Shown one piece after another: positions 7,696 to 19,000 of a stretch of 52,856 nt of DNA. The translations under genes and the position numbers were made by a program. Under the pieces are notes generated by a model. It was not told the DNA's origin. It saw only the letters and a program-made list of their open reading frames with translations, and made no database searches. Every line of letters begins with the position of its first letter. Positions within the stretch are counted from its first letter, which is position 1. Origin of the DNA: Kibdelosporangium persicum (lineage in GTDB: Bacteria; Actinomycetota; Actinomycetes; Mycobacteriales; Pseudonocardiaceae). The DNA is taken from contig NZ_JAAATY010000051.1 of NCBI RefSeq assembly GCF_013280595.1, positions 1 to 52,856 on the forward strand, given 5' to 3'.

Positions 7696-9597
7696 TCAGT
7701 GGGCGAGAGCGGGGACCGGTTTGTACTCCGGGAGCATCTCGCGCAAGTGCACAGTCATTCCCTGGCAGTAGGAGACGTTGTCGTGCAGGGGCTGGTCCTC
7801 TCGGAAGGGGAGTTTGCGGCGCAGGGGGTGACGCATGAACAGTGGCCCGTCGGGGATGTCGTCCATCGGTTCGAGGTCCCTGAGCAGGTCGGTGACGGCC
7901 TGCGGTGCGGTGATCTGGATTCCCCTGTCTTGGAGGGTGACTTCCAGCTCGGTGAAGGTGTGGTCCGGCAGCCGTGGTTTCTCGCGGTAGACGTAGGGGC
8001 GGGCGAGCAGGTCCAGTTCGAAGGCCGCTCTGGCCACCGGGTCGGTCCAGAACTTCTGTTCGGCCACGAATCCGGCGAGCAGCCGGTCGAACTCGGCCCG
8101 GTTGGCGTGCAACAGCATGTGGGTGTGTGTCCCGCTGTTGAGCAGGTGGTAGTTGCCGAGGTTGGCCACGGAGTCGGCGAAGAACCGGCAGATTTCGGAG
8201 GAGTCCTGGTGGCGCTTGAAGTAGTCGACCGCTCGGGCGAAGAGTTCGTCGAAGTCCATCCGGCCGGTGCGGTCGAGGTGGTTGGCCAGGTAGTAGAGCC
8301 CGCGTAGGCAGTAAAGGCTCTGCATCGAGTAGAACAACCAGACGCCTTCGTCGTAGTCCTCTTCACTGACCCACTTCGTGCCCACCACGACGTCGGCTTC
8401 CGCTGCCGCGTCGGGAACTCGCCGGACCTTGATGCCGAACAGTTCGCGGTTCTTGTAGATCGGCGTGTTGTGCAGCAGCAGTTGCAGGTACACGAGAATT
8501 GTGTCGGCGCGCGATCGGCACAGCTCGGTCAGGCCGCGGCGGTACGAGGCGACGGTTTCGCCGGGCAGCGGCCAGATCATCTCAGTGAACGAGCTGATCT
8601 TCTGCTCGCGCAGGTGGCGGTGCAGTTCCGTGTACGTCTCGGCCCGGATGTTGCTGCGGTCGATCAGGCGAAGAACGTCCTTGTCCATGGTCTGCAAGGA
8701 GATCGGCTGGCTGGTCAGCATGCCGCCGTCGATCAGCAGCTTGGTGATCTCGGCCATCCGTTCCGGTTTGTTCTTCGCCGAGTTCATCCCCATCATCAGG
8801 GGATAGCCGGTTCGTTCCCGGTTGTGCACCACGTGTTTGGTGATCTCGACGTCCCGTGGGGAGATTCCCCAGTTGGCGTCGGCGATGTACAGCATCATGA
8901 ACTCGTTGTCGCTGATCCAGTCGATGTCCTGGAGGATCCGGTCGGTCTCGAAGCGGTTGACCTTGGCGTTGGTCGCCGCACCCCAGAAGCAGAAGCCGCA
9001 GTTGTAGGGGCAGCCGCGGTTGGTCTCCAGGATCGCGTAGGTGTACTTGCCCGGCTCGAACACGCCGTTGGTGTACGGCGACGGGATCTCGGTGAGGTCC
9101 TTGATCCGCTCCGCGGGTTCGGTGGTGACCAGTTCGCCGTCCCGCCAGAAGCTCAGCCCCGGCACCGCGGCGAAATCCGGCTCGTCGCTCATCAGCTGCC
9201 GCAGGTACTGGTGGAACGTGCGTTCGCCCTCGCCGTTGCACACCAGCACGTTCGAGCGGTCCGGCGGTACGTACTGCGCGGCGTGGCTCATCACCTGCGG
9301 CCCGCCGAGGATGAAATGGGCGTTGGGCAGCCTGTCGGCCAAACGCTCCAGCAGCCAGGTCATCAGCCCCATGTTCCAGACGTAACAGCTGAACGCGTAG
9401 ACGTCGCTCGGTTCCCGCTCCAGCTCCGCCGCGGCTGCCTCACGGTCGACCGACGAAGCGGGTGCGTCGTAGATCCGGAACGAGAAGGCGTCCGCCACCT
9501 CGGGGTCGTTGGCGGCATAGGACCACAGGTATCCCGCGGCCAGCGGGGTGATCCGCTCGAACGCGGTGAACTCCACCAGCGTGACCGTTTTCGTCAT
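7696..9597 (-). CDS. B12-binding radical SAM enzyme 1 (tandem paralog)
   Basis: 633-residue protein. Residues 1-160 form a Rossmann-like cobalamin-binding domain (FSCYVWNMG near 69, ILGGPQVMSH near 96, VCNGEGERTFHQYL near 119) without the base-on DxHxxG motif. A radical SAM barrel follows with Cx3Cx2C at Cys196, Cys200 and Cys203 (RGCPYNCGFCFWG). The C-terminal about 250 residues match only the two sister genes here. The family uses cobalamin and a deoxyadenosyl radical for methyl transfer or other radical chemistry; the exact reaction is unknown. The ATG at 9597 overlaps the stop of paralog 2 as ATGA. It is the last gene of the leftward operon headed by the large NRPS. Long DNA stretches are identical to paralog 2. 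Confidence 0.85.
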   Translation of the reverse strand: MTKTVTLVEFTAFERITPLAAGYLWSYAANDPEVADAFSFRIYDAPASSVDREAAAAELEREPSDVYAFSCYVWNMGLMTWLLERLADRLPNAHFILGGPQVMSHAAQYVPPDRSNVLVCNGEGERTFHQYLRQLMSDEPDFAAVPGLSFWRDGELVTTEPAERIKDLTEIPSPYTNGVFEPGKYTYAILETNRGCPYNCGFCFWGAATNAKVNRFETDRILQDIDWISDNEFMMLYIADANWGISPRDVEITKHVVHNRERTGYPLMMGMNSAKNKPERMAEITKLLIDGGMLTSQPISLQTMDKDVLRLIDRSNIRAETYTELHRHLREQKISSFTEMIWPLPGETVASYRRGLTELCRSRADTILVYLQLLLHNTPIYKNRELFGIKVRRVPDAAAEADVVVGTKWVSEEDYDEGVWLFYSMQSLYCLRGLYYLANHLDRTGRMDFDELFARAVDYFKRHQDSSEICRFFADSVANLGNYHLLNSGTHTHMLLHANRAEFDRLLAGFVAEQKFWTDPVARAAFELDLLARPYVYREKPRLPDHTFTELEVTLQDRGIQITAPQAVTDLLRDLEPMDDIPDGPLFMRHPLRRKLPFREDQPLHDNVSYCQGMTVHLREMLPEYKPVPALAH

Positions 9598-11498
9598 GCC
9601 CGCACTCCAGCCATTCGGTCGGTCAGCGTCCATTCCGGTAGCATTTCTCGCAGATGCAGCACCATTCCCTCGCAGTAGGAGATGTTGTCGCGCAACGGCC
9701 GGTCGGTCATGAACGGCAGCTTGCGGCGCAACGGATGGCGCAGCAGCAACAGCCCGTCCGGCGCGCCGTCGAGCGATTCGAGGTCGCGCACCAGTTCGGT
9801 CACCGCGGGCGGGGCGAGGATCGCCATGTCCTTCTCCTGCCGGGTGATGTCCAGTTCGGTGAAGACGTGCTCGGGGAGTCGTGGTTTCTCGCGGTAGACG
9901 TAGGGGCGGGCGAGCAGGTCCAGTTCGAAGGCCGCTCTGGCCACCGGGTCGGTCCAGAACTTCTGTCCGGCCACGAATCCGGCGAGCAGCCGGTCGAACT
10001 CGGCCCGGTTGGCGTGGAGCAACAGGTGCAGGTGGGTGCCGCTGTTGAGGAGGTGGTAGTTGCCGAGGTTGGCGACCGAGTCGGCGAAGAACCGGCAGAT
10101 CTCGGAGGAGTCCTGGTGGCGCTTGAAGTAGTCGACCGCTCGGGCGAAGAGTTCGTCGAAGTCCATCCGGCCGGTGCGGTCGAGGTGGTTGGCCAGGTAG
10201 TAGAGGCCTCGCTGGCAGTAAAGGCTTTGCAGGACGTAGTTGAGCCACACGCCCTCGGCGTAGTCGTCCTCGGTGACCCATTTCGTCCCGACCACGATGT
10301 CGGCCTCCGCGGCCTCGTCCGGCACACGGCGGACCTTGATGCTGTACAGCTCGCGCTTCTCATAGATGGGCGTGTTGTTCAGCAGCAACTGCGGATACAC
10401 GACGATCGTCTCGGCACGGGACCGGCACAACGTGGTGAGACCCCTGCGGAACGAGGCCACGGTTTCGCCGGGCAGCGGCCAGATCATCTCGGTGAACGAG
10501 CTGATCTTCTGCTCGCGCAGGTGGCGGTGCAGTTCCGTGTACGTCTCGGCCCGGATGTTGCTGCGGTCGATGATGTCCAGGACGTCCTTGTCCATGGTCT
10601 GCAAGGAGATCGGCTGGCTGGTCAGCATGCCGCCGTCGATCAGCAGCTTGGTGATCTCCGCCATCCGTTCCGGCCTGTTCTTGGCGGCGTTCATCCCCAT
10701 CATCAGGGGGTAACCGGTTCGTTCCCGGTTGCGCACCACGTGTTTGGTGATCTCCACGTCCCGTGGTGACATGCCCCAGTTGGCGTCGGCCATGTACAGC
10801 ACCATGAGGCCGTTGTCGCTGATCCAGTCGATGTCCTGGAGGATCCGGTCGGTCTCGTAACGGTTGACCTTGGCGTTGGTCGCCGCACCCCAGAAGCAGA
10901 AGCCGCAGTTGAACGGGCATCCCCGGGTCGTCTCCAGGATGGCGTACGTGTACTTGCCCGGCTCGAACACGCCGGTGGTGTACGGCGAGGGGATCTCCGA
11001 GAGATCGCGGATGCGCTCCGGGCGTTCGGTGGTGACCAGTTCGCCGTCCCGCCAGAAACTGATCCCGGGCACCGCGGCGAAATCCGGCTCGCCGGTCATC
11101 AGCTGCCGTAGGTACTGGTGGAACGTGCGTTCGCCCTCGCCGTTGCACACCACGACATTGCCCCGCTCCGGCAGGACATAGCGCCACGCGTGGCTCATCA
11201 CCTGCGGGCCGCCGAGGATGAACTGCGCGTCCGGAACCTTCTCGACCAGCTCGTCCAGCAGCCGGGACACCAGTCCCATGTTCCAGACGTAACAGCTGAA
11301 CGCGTAGACATCGCTGGGGTCCCGCTCCAGTTCCGCCGCGACCGCCGCGCGGTCCACAGTCACCGGTGCGTCGTGGATCCGGAACGCGAAGGCGTCCGCG
11401 ACTTCCGGGTCCTTGCCCGCGTACGCGCACAGGCTGCCGGAAGCCAACGGAGTCACCTTCTCGAACGCCGTGAACTCCACCATGGTCACGGTCTTCAT
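9594..11498 (-). CDS. B12-binding radical SAM enzyme 2 (tandem paralog)
   Basis: 634-residue paralog of its downstream neighbour with the same layout: cobalamin-binding Rossmann domain (residues 1-160, FSCYVWNMG, GGPQVMSH, CNGEGERTF), radical SAM core with Cys194, Cys198 and Cys201 (RGCPFNCGFC), and the shared C-terminal domain ending in HLREMLPEW. ATG 11498 is chosen over the adjacent GTG 11501 because GGGGG lies five bases before it. It follows the aminotransferase gene with a 20-bp gap and overlaps paralog 1 as ATGA. Given the neighbouring free carrier protein and aminotransferase, it may act on a carrier-bound amino acid or on the peptide (inference). Methylation is the commonest reaction of B12 radical SAM enzymes in natural-product clusters. 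Confidence 0.85.
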   Translation of the reverse strand: MKTVTMVEFTAFEKVTPLASGSLCAYAGKDPEVADAFAFRIHDAPVTVDRAAVAAELERDPSDVYAFSCYVWNMGLVSRLLDELVEKVPDAQFILGGPQVMSHAWRYVLPERGNVVVCNGEGERTFHQYLRQLMTGEPDFAAVPGISFWRDGELVTTERPERIRDLSEIPSPYTTGVFEPGKYTYAILETTRGCPFNCGFCFWGAATNAKVNRYETDRILQDIDWISDNGLMVLYMADANWGMSPRDVEITKHVVRNRERTGYPLMMGMNAAKNRPERMAEITKLLIDGGMLTSQPISLQTMDKDVLDIIDRSNIRAETYTELHRHLREQKISSFTEMIWPLPGETVASFRRGLTTLCRSRAETIVVYPQLLLNNTPIYEKRELYSIKVRRVPDEAAEADIVVGTKWVTEDDYAEGVWLNYVLQSLYCQRGLYYLANHLDRTGRMDFDELFARAVDYFKRHQDSSEICRFFADSVANLGNYHLLNSGTHLHLLLHANRAEFDRLLAGFVAGQKFWTDPVARAAFELDLLARPYVYREKPRLPEHVFTELDITRQEKDMAILAPPAVTELVRDLESLDGAPDGLLLLRHPLRRKLPFMTDRPLRDNISYCEGMVLHLREMLPEWTLTDRMAGVRA

Positions 11499-11518
11499 CA
11501 CTACCCCCAGACGGTCGA

Positions 11519-12793
11519 CTACAAGTTCGCGACCTCGTCCAATGCCTGGTCCAGCGCGACGACGATCTCCTCAACCTCGTCATCGGACACCACCAGCGGC
11601 GGGATGATCACGATGGCCGGCCACTTGGCGAGGGTGGACACCAGCACACCGCGTGCCTCCATCGCCAGCCGCAACAAGTCCGGTTCGGACAGTTCGATCG
11701 CGTACATCAGGCCGGTGCCGCGGATCGCCGTCACGTGCGGATGCCGTTTGGCCACATCGGACAGACGCTGGAACAGTTCCGCGCCGCTCCGCTGGACGTT
11801 GTCCAGCACCCTGTCCGTGGTCAGGACCTCCACCACGGCCATCGACGCGGCCAGCGCGACCGGGTGCCCGTCGTTCGTCGACCCGATGAAGAACTGCTGG
11901 TCGTAGGGCAACGCACGGACCTGCTCGTAGATCTCGTCGGACAGCACGACAGCCGACAGCGCGGCGTACCCGGACGTGAGCCCCTTGCCGAGGGTGAGGA
12001 TGTCGGGCCGGACACCCAGCTGGCCGCAACGGGTGAACGCGCCCGTGCGCCCCATGCCAGTGGTCACCTCGTCGATGATCAGGTGGATTCCGTTGACACG
12101 GCAGAAGTCCGCGAGCGACCGCAGGTAGTCCTCGGTCAGCACGTGCGCGCCTTCACCGACGATCGGTTCGACGACGACCGCGCTGATCCGCTCGGGACCG
12201 TGATCGGCCATAGCCTGTTCGAGGCCGCTGGCGGTGCCGTCGCCGTGCGTCTCGAACGGGCCGGACCCGTGCAGCACGCCGGGGAGCAGCGGTCCTGCTT
12301 GGTAGTGTACGTAGGGGATTCCGGTCAGCGCACCACCGCCGGCGCCGAGGCCGTGGAAACCACGCCACATCCCGAACACTGTGGTGCGCTCGGGCTCCCC
12401 CCGCACACGGTGCAGGAACCGTGACAGCAGCACCGCGGTTTCCACCGCCTGCGAGCCGTTGCTGCAGTACCGGATCTTGGTCAGGTGCTCCGGTAGGTGC
12501 GGAAGCAGCGCGTTGGCCGCCTCCATCGAGATTCCGCTCGGCCTGCCGTATCCGATCAGGTTGGCGTACGGCAAGGTGTCCAGTTGCTGCTTCATCGCGG
12601 CGATGACGCGTTGGTTGTCGTACCCCAGCGTCACGTTCCACAGGCCCGACCGGGCGTCGAGCAGCCACCGGCCACCTCTGTCGCGCACGCGGACGCCTCG
12701 TCCCTCGACCAGCATGGTCTCCGGCGACACGGTCTTGAGGTAGGCGTTCATCGCCGGGCTGTTCCACAGCGGGTACTCCGCCGGATCGATCAT
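11519..12793 (-). CDS. PLP-dependent class III aminotransferase
   Basis: 424-residue fold-type I aminotransferase of class III (ornithine/GABA type). It has NGSQAVETA (PLP phosphate region), IIDEVTTGMGRTG with Asp241-Glu242, and TLGKGLTSGY with the Schiff-base Lys270. Such enzymes usually transaminate distal amines or carrier-bound aldehydes and ketones. It starts 4 bp after the free carrier protein and precedes the two radical SAM genes in one operon, so a carrier-bound carbonyl is a reasonable substrate (inference). It is distinct from the DegT-type aminotransferase at 29333-30592, so the cluster has two separate amination steps. A standalone primary-metabolism aminotransferase is less likely because of the operon. 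Confidence 0.88.
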   Translation of the reverse strand: MIDPAEYPLWNSPAMNAYLKTVSPETMLVEGRGVRVRDRGGRWLLDARSGLWNVTLGYDNQRVIAAMKQQLDTLPYANLIGYGRPSGISMEAANALLPHLPEHLTKIRYCSNGSQAVETAVLLSRFLHRVRGEPERTTVFGMWRGFHGLGAGGGALTGIPYVHYQAGPLLPGVLHGSGPFETHGDGTASGLEQAMADHGPERISAVVVEPIVGEGAHVLTEDYLRSLADFCRVNGIHLIIDEVTTGMGRTGAFTRCGQLGVRPDILTLGKGLTSGYAALSAVVLSDEIYEQVRALPYDQQFFIGSTNDGHPVALAASMAVVEVLTTDRVLDNVQRSGAELFQRLSDVAKRHPHVTAIRGTGLMYAIELSEPDLLRLAMEARGVLVSTLAKWPAIVIIPPLVVSDDEVEEIVVALDQALDEVANL

Positions 12794-12797
12794 CGGC

Positions 12798-13082
12798 TCA
12801 TTCCCCGGACGCGATGTGCTCTTCGATCGCCTTGGCCAGCTCGGTGATGGTCGGGTTCTCGAAGATCAGCATCAGCGGCAGTTCCACTTCGAACTTCTCG
12901 CGCAGCTTGTAGGTGGCCAGGGTGGCCAGCATGGAGTTGCCGCCGACGGCGAAAAAGTCGTCGTCCGCGCCGAACGTGTTCTTCTTCAGCACTGTCACCC
13001 AGATCTCCGCGACAGTCTTCTCGGTCTCGGTGTCGACGCCGGTCACGGCAGTCGCGTCGAACTCGGCGTTCTCGGAACTCAT
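12798..13082 (-). CDS. Free-standing peptidyl carrier protein
   Basis: 94-residue carrier domain with the phosphopantetheine site [12 protein letters not shown] (Ser in GGNS). An acidic N-terminal tail of about 20 residues precedes the four-helix fold. Its ATG overlaps the NRPS stop as ATGA, and the upstream NRPS ends with a condensation domain that lacks its own carrier. This protein therefore probably supplies the missing downstream carrier in trans, or holds an amino acid for the aminotransferase and radical SAM enzymes (inference). It has no adenylation domain; loading would come from one of the two NRPS proteins. Confidence 0.9.
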   Translation of the reverse strand: MSSENAEFDATAVTGVDTETEKTVAEIWVTVLKKNTFGADDDFFAVGGNSMLATLATYKLREKFEVELPLMLIFENPTITELAKAIEEHIASGE

Positions 13083-16000
13083 CGTGTGCTCTTCCTCTCC
13101 GGTGTTCTCCTGCTGTTTCCCGCCGGCATCGTGGACAGCCGGGTTCCCGGGTCGTGCAGCGCCGTCCGCAGCACGTGCCCGAACTGGTCGAACACCCGCT
13201 CGATGCCGGGCGGGTCGAAGATGTCGGCGTTGTACTCGACCGTGCCGGACACGTGGCCCGCCGACAGGGTGAGCGCGACGTCGAGGTCGAACTTGGCCGT
13301 CCCGGTGTAGATGTCGAGCACATCGGCGCGCAGACCGGGCAGGTCCAGTGCGCGGCCACGGATGTCCTGCACCGAGAAGATCACCTGAAACAGCGGCGAG
13401 TACAGGGCGTCCCGCCGTGGGTTGAGGTCACTGACCAGTTGCTCGAACGGCACGTCCTGGTGTGTGTACGCGCCGAGCGCCGTCTCCCGGGCACGGGCGA
13501 GCAGTTCGCCGAAGGACGGGTCGCCGGACAGGTCGGTCCGCAGTACCACGGTGTTGACGAAGAACCCGATCAGCGGCTCGAGTTTCGCGTCGGTGCGCCC
13601 GGAGACCGGTGTGCCCAGCACGATGTCGGTGCGGCCGGTGTGCACGGCCATGGTCGCCTGGAACGCGGCCAGCAGTACCATGAACTCGGTGACTTCGTGC
13701 TCGGCGCACACGTCGGCGAGTTTCTCCGTGTCGTTCCCGGACAACAGGGTGAAGCGGTGCCTGCGGCCCGTACCGGTGGGCCGGACCGGCCGCGGGCGGT
13801 CCGTGGGCAGCTCCAGCCGGGGCAGCCCGGCGAGCCTGCGACGCCAGTAAACCAGCCCTTCCTCCGGTGCCGGGCGGACTCGGTCCGCCGCCGCGAAGTC
13901 CCGGTACTGCGACACGATCGGAGGCAGCGCGGCGGGGCCGGCGCGGTAGGCCGTGGCCAGTTCGGTCAGCAGGACCTCGGTGGACCACCCGTCGAACGCC
14001 GCGTGGTGCACGGTCAGCGAGAGCATGTGTTCGTCGTCGGCGACGCGGATCAGGCGGGCCCGGATCAGTGGTGCCACAGCCAGGTCGAAGGGCTGGCGGG
14101 CGTCCTCCTCCGCGAGCCGGACAGCGTCGTCCACCGACTCGGCGATGGCGTCGTCGACCTTGAACACGTCGATCGGCTCGACGTGCTGGACGGGCCACCC
14201 GTCCTCGCCGAGCGCGAAGCGGGAGCGCAGGACTTCATGTCTGCGGACGATTTCGGTCAGCGCGCGGCGCAGTGCGTTGGCGTCCAGTGCACCGCGCAAC
14301 CGGAGACCGAGCGCCACGTTGTAGGTCGGTCGGCCGGGCTGGAGCTGGTCGAGGAACCAGAGCCGTTGCTGTGCGGGCGACAGCGGGGCTGGGCCGGCGT
14401 GTCGTCCCGTCTCCCGCCGGGGTGCCGTGTCCAGTTCCGCGAGGTGCCGGGCGAAGTCGGCGAGCACGGGATGGGCGAACAGAGAACTGAGCGAGGGGGT
14501 GACGCCGAGCCGCTCCGCGACACGCGCCACGACTTGGGCGGCGGCCAGCGAGTTGCCGCCGAGGGTGAAGAAGTTGTCGCCGGTTCCCACCCGCTCCGTA
14601 CCGACGACCTCTTGCCACACCTGCGCTACCACGATCTCGTGGCTGGTCCGCGGCGCGATGTACCGCATGGCGCGGTCCGGCGCACCGGGCAGCGCGGTAC
14701 GATCGACCTTCCCGTTGGCGGACAACGGCAACGTATCCAGGAGCACGAACGCGCCAGGCACCATGTACCGCGGGATCCGCTGCTTGAGGTAGTGACGCAG
14801 CGCCTCGCCGTCGATCCCGTCCCCGGCGACGACGTAGGCGACGAGTTCGGCCACGAACCCGTCACCCGAAAGCATCACGTACGCGTCCCGCACATCCGTG
14901 TGTTCCACCAGAACCGCCGCGATCTCACCGGGCTCGATCCGGTATCCCCGCAGCTTCACCTGGTTGTCGGCGCGGCCCTCGAACTCGATCAGCCCGTCCG
15001 CCCGCAACCGCACCAGATCACCGCTGCGGTACAGCCGGGAGCCGGGCTCACCGAACGGATCGGGCACGAACCGTTCCGCCGTGAGCCCTGGCAGCCCGTG
15101 GTAACCACGGGCCACGCCCGCGCCGCCGACCCACAGTTCGCCTTGCGCGCCAGGTGGGACCGGGCACAGCCACGGATCGAGAACACGCAGCGTGGTGCCG
15201 CCGATCGGCCGTCCGAGGGGAATGGATCGGGGCTGGGGAGCGGTTCCCGCCACGTGGGTCGCGCAGAACGTGGTCGTCTCAGTGGGACCATAGCCGTTGA
15301 CCACGGTCAGGCCGGGCAGTGCGGCGCTCAACCGGCGGATGTGCGGCGGGGACAGCGCTTCGCCGCCGGTCAGCAGCAACCGCAGCGGGGCCAGGGCCTC
15401 CGGTGCGGTGTCGACGATCAGGTTGGTCAGCTGCGAGGTCAGCCACAGCACCGAAACGCCCTCGGCCGCCAGCACCGCTCCCAGCTCACGCGGCCCGACC
15501 GGGCCGGGCGGCCAGACCGCCAGCCGGGCGCCGTGCACGAGCGGCGTCCAGATCTCGAACGTGGACGCGTCGAAAGCCGCGGGCGCCAGGTGCAGGAACG
15601 TGTCGTCCGGACCGATCCCCAGGTGCTCGAGGCCGTGCACCAGCCGGGTGATCGCCCGGTGCGTGACCTCGACGCCCTTGGGCCGCCCCGTCGACCCGGA
15701 CGTGTACATGACGTACGCGAGGTTGTCCGGATGGACGACAACACCGGGATCGTCGGTGGGCAAGGCGTCGAGGCCGGGCGCGTCGATCGCGACAGCGTGG
15801 TCAAATTCGTCTACTTTGGACAGTGTGGTGAGGACAGCCGTGGCGCCGCTGTCGTCGAGCATGAACCGGATTCGCTCCGCCGGGTAGTCCGGGTCGATCG
15901 GCAGGTATGCTCCGCCGGTCCTGAACACCGCGAGTTGCGCGACCACCAGGTCCTGGCCGGTGGCGTGGATCGCGATGATCCGCTCCGGGCCCGCGCCATG

Positions 16001-19000
16001 CCGGATCAGCAAGTGGGCCAAGCGGTTCGCAGCCGCGTTCAGCTCGGCGTAGGTCATCCGCCCCACGGCGGGGGAGTCGGGTGTACGGGTGGCTTGACGT
16101 GCGACTAGCGTCGCGACCGGCTCGTCGGTTCTCACCGGCGGTCCGGTCAGTCCGGGTGGCGTGTCCGGCGCCAGCATGGCGAGCCGGGAGATCCGGCGAT
16201 CGGGGTGGGCCAGCGCGTCCGCGATCAGGACCTGGTAGTGCTCGGCGAACCGGTCGACCGTCGAGGCGTCGAACAGGTCCGTGCTGTAGCCGATCGACCC
16301 CACCAGCCTGCCGTCCCGGCTGACCTGGATCACCAGCGAGAGGTCGAACTGGCAGACACCGGTGTCGAACTCGACCGGCTCGACGGTGATCCCCGGCAGT
16401 CGCAAGGAATCGGCCGGTGCGTCGTACACCTGGAAAGTCACCTGGAAGACAGGGTTGCGGGACAGGTCGCGTTCCGGCGCCAGCTCTTCCACCAGCCGCT
16501 CGAACGGCACGTCCTGGCTGGCATAGGCGGTGTTCGTGGCTCGTACGGCGCGGGCGAGCAATTCGGCGAACGTGGGGTCGTCCGCGCAGTCCAGCCGCAG
16601 CGCGAGCATGCCGGACAGGAAGCCGACAACCCGGTCGAGTTCGGCGCGCGTGCGGTTCGCGACAGGAATGCCCACCACGACGTCCCTGGAGCGGGAGTAC
16701 CGGGCGAGCACCGCCACGAACCCGCTCAGCAGAACCGTGAACAGCGTGGTGCCCGCGTTCCGGCTCAGCGCGCCCGCGGCCGCACCGACGTCCTCGCCGA
16801 GGGTGAAGCGGACAACGCCACCGCGGTGACTCAGCACGGCCGGCCGCGGCCGGTCCAGCGGCAGCTCCGCCTCGGCCGGTGCACCTTCCAGCGCGGCGCG
16901 CCAACGTTCGAGTTGGGCGTCCATTTCGGACCCGTGGCTCAGCTGGTGCTGCCACCATGCGAAGTCGGCGTACCGGACCGGTGGGTCCGGCAGCTCCGGC
17001 CGGTGACCGGCCAGAAACGCCTCGTAGAGTGCGCTGAGCTCCTCGAACAACACCTCGGTGGACCGCCCGTCGGACACCAGGTGGTGCATGACAAGGCACA
17101 ACACGTGCTCGTTCTCGTGCACGCGGATCAGCGTGGCTCGAAGCAGACGCCCGGACCCCAGGTCGAACGGCACCGCGAACCGCTCGGCGAGCACGTCGTC
17201 CACCGCACGGCCTGAGGTCACGTCCCACTCCACCCGGCCGACGGGTGCGACCACCTGGTAAGGCACACCGTCCCGCACCCGGATCGGGCTACGCAGCGCC
17301 TCATGCCGTTCGACAAGCGCTTCCACCGCACGGCGAAGGCATTCCACGTCCAGCGTGCCGCGCAGCCTGTGCGCCTCGAGCACGTGGTACGCGGCGCGGT
17401 GCGGCACAAGCGAATCCATGAACCACAGCGACCGTTGCCCCGGCGAAAGCGGCAGTTCGCCGTCCCGCGGCGCACGGGGGAGGGGAGCGACATCCTGTCC
17501 GCCCGCCGCGACGATCTCCGCCAATCGAGCCACCGTGGGGGTACTGAGGAACTCGGTCACCGGCACGTCGACGCCGAACTGCTGACGTACCAGGGCGATC
17601 AGTCTGATCAGCTGGAGGCTCGTACCGCCCGCGGTGAACAGGTTGTCCTCCGCCGCCAGGCCCAGATCCGGCATGACCTTGGCCACGCATTCGTCGTGGA
17701 GCCGGCGTTGTAGCCCGGTCAGCCCGGCGGGCGTGGACGGCGGCGCGGCCGGTGGCAGCCGCTCGGCGAGGGCGGACATGTCCACCTTCCCGTTGGCGTT
17801 GACGGGAATCCTGTCGACGGCGACGATCCGGCCCGGCACCATGTAGGCCGGCAGGCGCTCGCTGAGCTCCTTGCGCAGCTCGGCGGGATCGATGCCGGAG
17901 CTCACAACATATGCGACGACTGTCCTCCGGTCGCCCGTGCCCGTCAGGTCGACGACCGCGCTGCGGACACTGGGATGGGCGAGCAACGCGGACTCGATCT
18001 CGCCGAGTTCCACCCGTTGCCCACGGACCTTCACCTGCCGGTCGGCGCGCCCCACGAAGACGATGTCCCCAGCGGCGTCCACCCGAACCAGGTCGCCGGT
18101 CCGATACAGCCGCCCGCCGTCACCGGTGAACGGATCCGCCACGAACCTGGCCGCCGTTCGTGCCGGATCACCCAGATAACCTCGCGCCAGTCCGGCACCA
18201 CCGAGGTACAACTCGCCCACGGCACCGCGTGGCACCGGCCGCAACCACTCGTCCAACACATGGCAACGGTGGTTGTCCACCGGTCGTCCGATGGGCGGTG
18301 GCGTCCGCATGATGCCCGCGCAGTCCGTGTAGATCACACCGATCGTCGCTTCGGTGGGCCCATACCCGTTGACCACTCGGCGTCCCGGCGACCAGCGTGT
18401 CACGAGCGAACCGGGGAACGGCTCACCGCCGACCGACGCGATCCGCAGGTCCGGGAAGCGTGCCGGGTTCATCGAGTCCATCAGCACCGGAGGGAGTTCG
18501 GCCACGGTGATGCGTTCGGCCACCAGTACGCGCGAGAGCTCCTCGACGCTCAACCGCTGTTCGTCGCCCGCGATCCACAGCGAGGCACCGGTGAGCAACG
18601 CTGAGAAGACCTCCTGCACCCACACGTCGAATCCTGGCGAGGCGTACTGCAGCACCCGGTCTTCGTGGGTCAGTTCGAACATCGTCCGCATGGCGTTGAC
18701 GAAGTTGACCACGTTGACGTGCTCGACGATCACCGCGCGCGGTGATCCGGTGCTGCCGGAGGTGTAGATGCCATACGCGGCGTCGCGGTGATGTGCCTTG
18801 ATGCCAGGGGGTTCGGGTGGGTTCCGGGCGATACGTCCGGCATCGGCGTTCAGATCTACTGTGCGCCAAGGGCCATCGAACTGCCGGTCCGTCACGACCG
18901 CCGCGACCTCGGCCTGCTTGAACAGTTCGTCAGCTCGTCTGGCAGGAGTGTCCGGGTCGAGCGGGATCCACGCCGCACCGGCGTACAGCGCGCCGAGACA

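Larger units (their letters stand above)
7696..11498 (-). repeat. Tandem duplication of the radical SAM gene with identical DNA tracts
   Basis: The two adjacent genes align in order at an offset of about 1.9 kb. Some tracts are identical over tens of bases (for example 7977-8060 against 9881-9964, and around 8679-8750 against 10589-10660), alternating with diverged stretches. This mosaic pattern suggests duplication followed by partial gene conversion. Confidence 0.75.

Noticed and set aside
8470-9678. 402-codon plus-strand frame opposite radical SAM 1, and similar frames opposite radical SAM 2 (9654-10769), radical SAM 3 (25227-27275) and the NRPSs (13154-16108)
   Set aside because: Val/Gly/Arg-rich translations with no motif, repeated in the same relative place opposite homologous genes; shadows of the real genes.
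7696-10281. 861-codon extended frame that would fuse radical SAM 1 to upstream sequence
   Set aside because: The extra 228 residues are the wrong frame of paralog 2. ATGA coupling at 9594-9597 and alignment to the sister genes fix the start.
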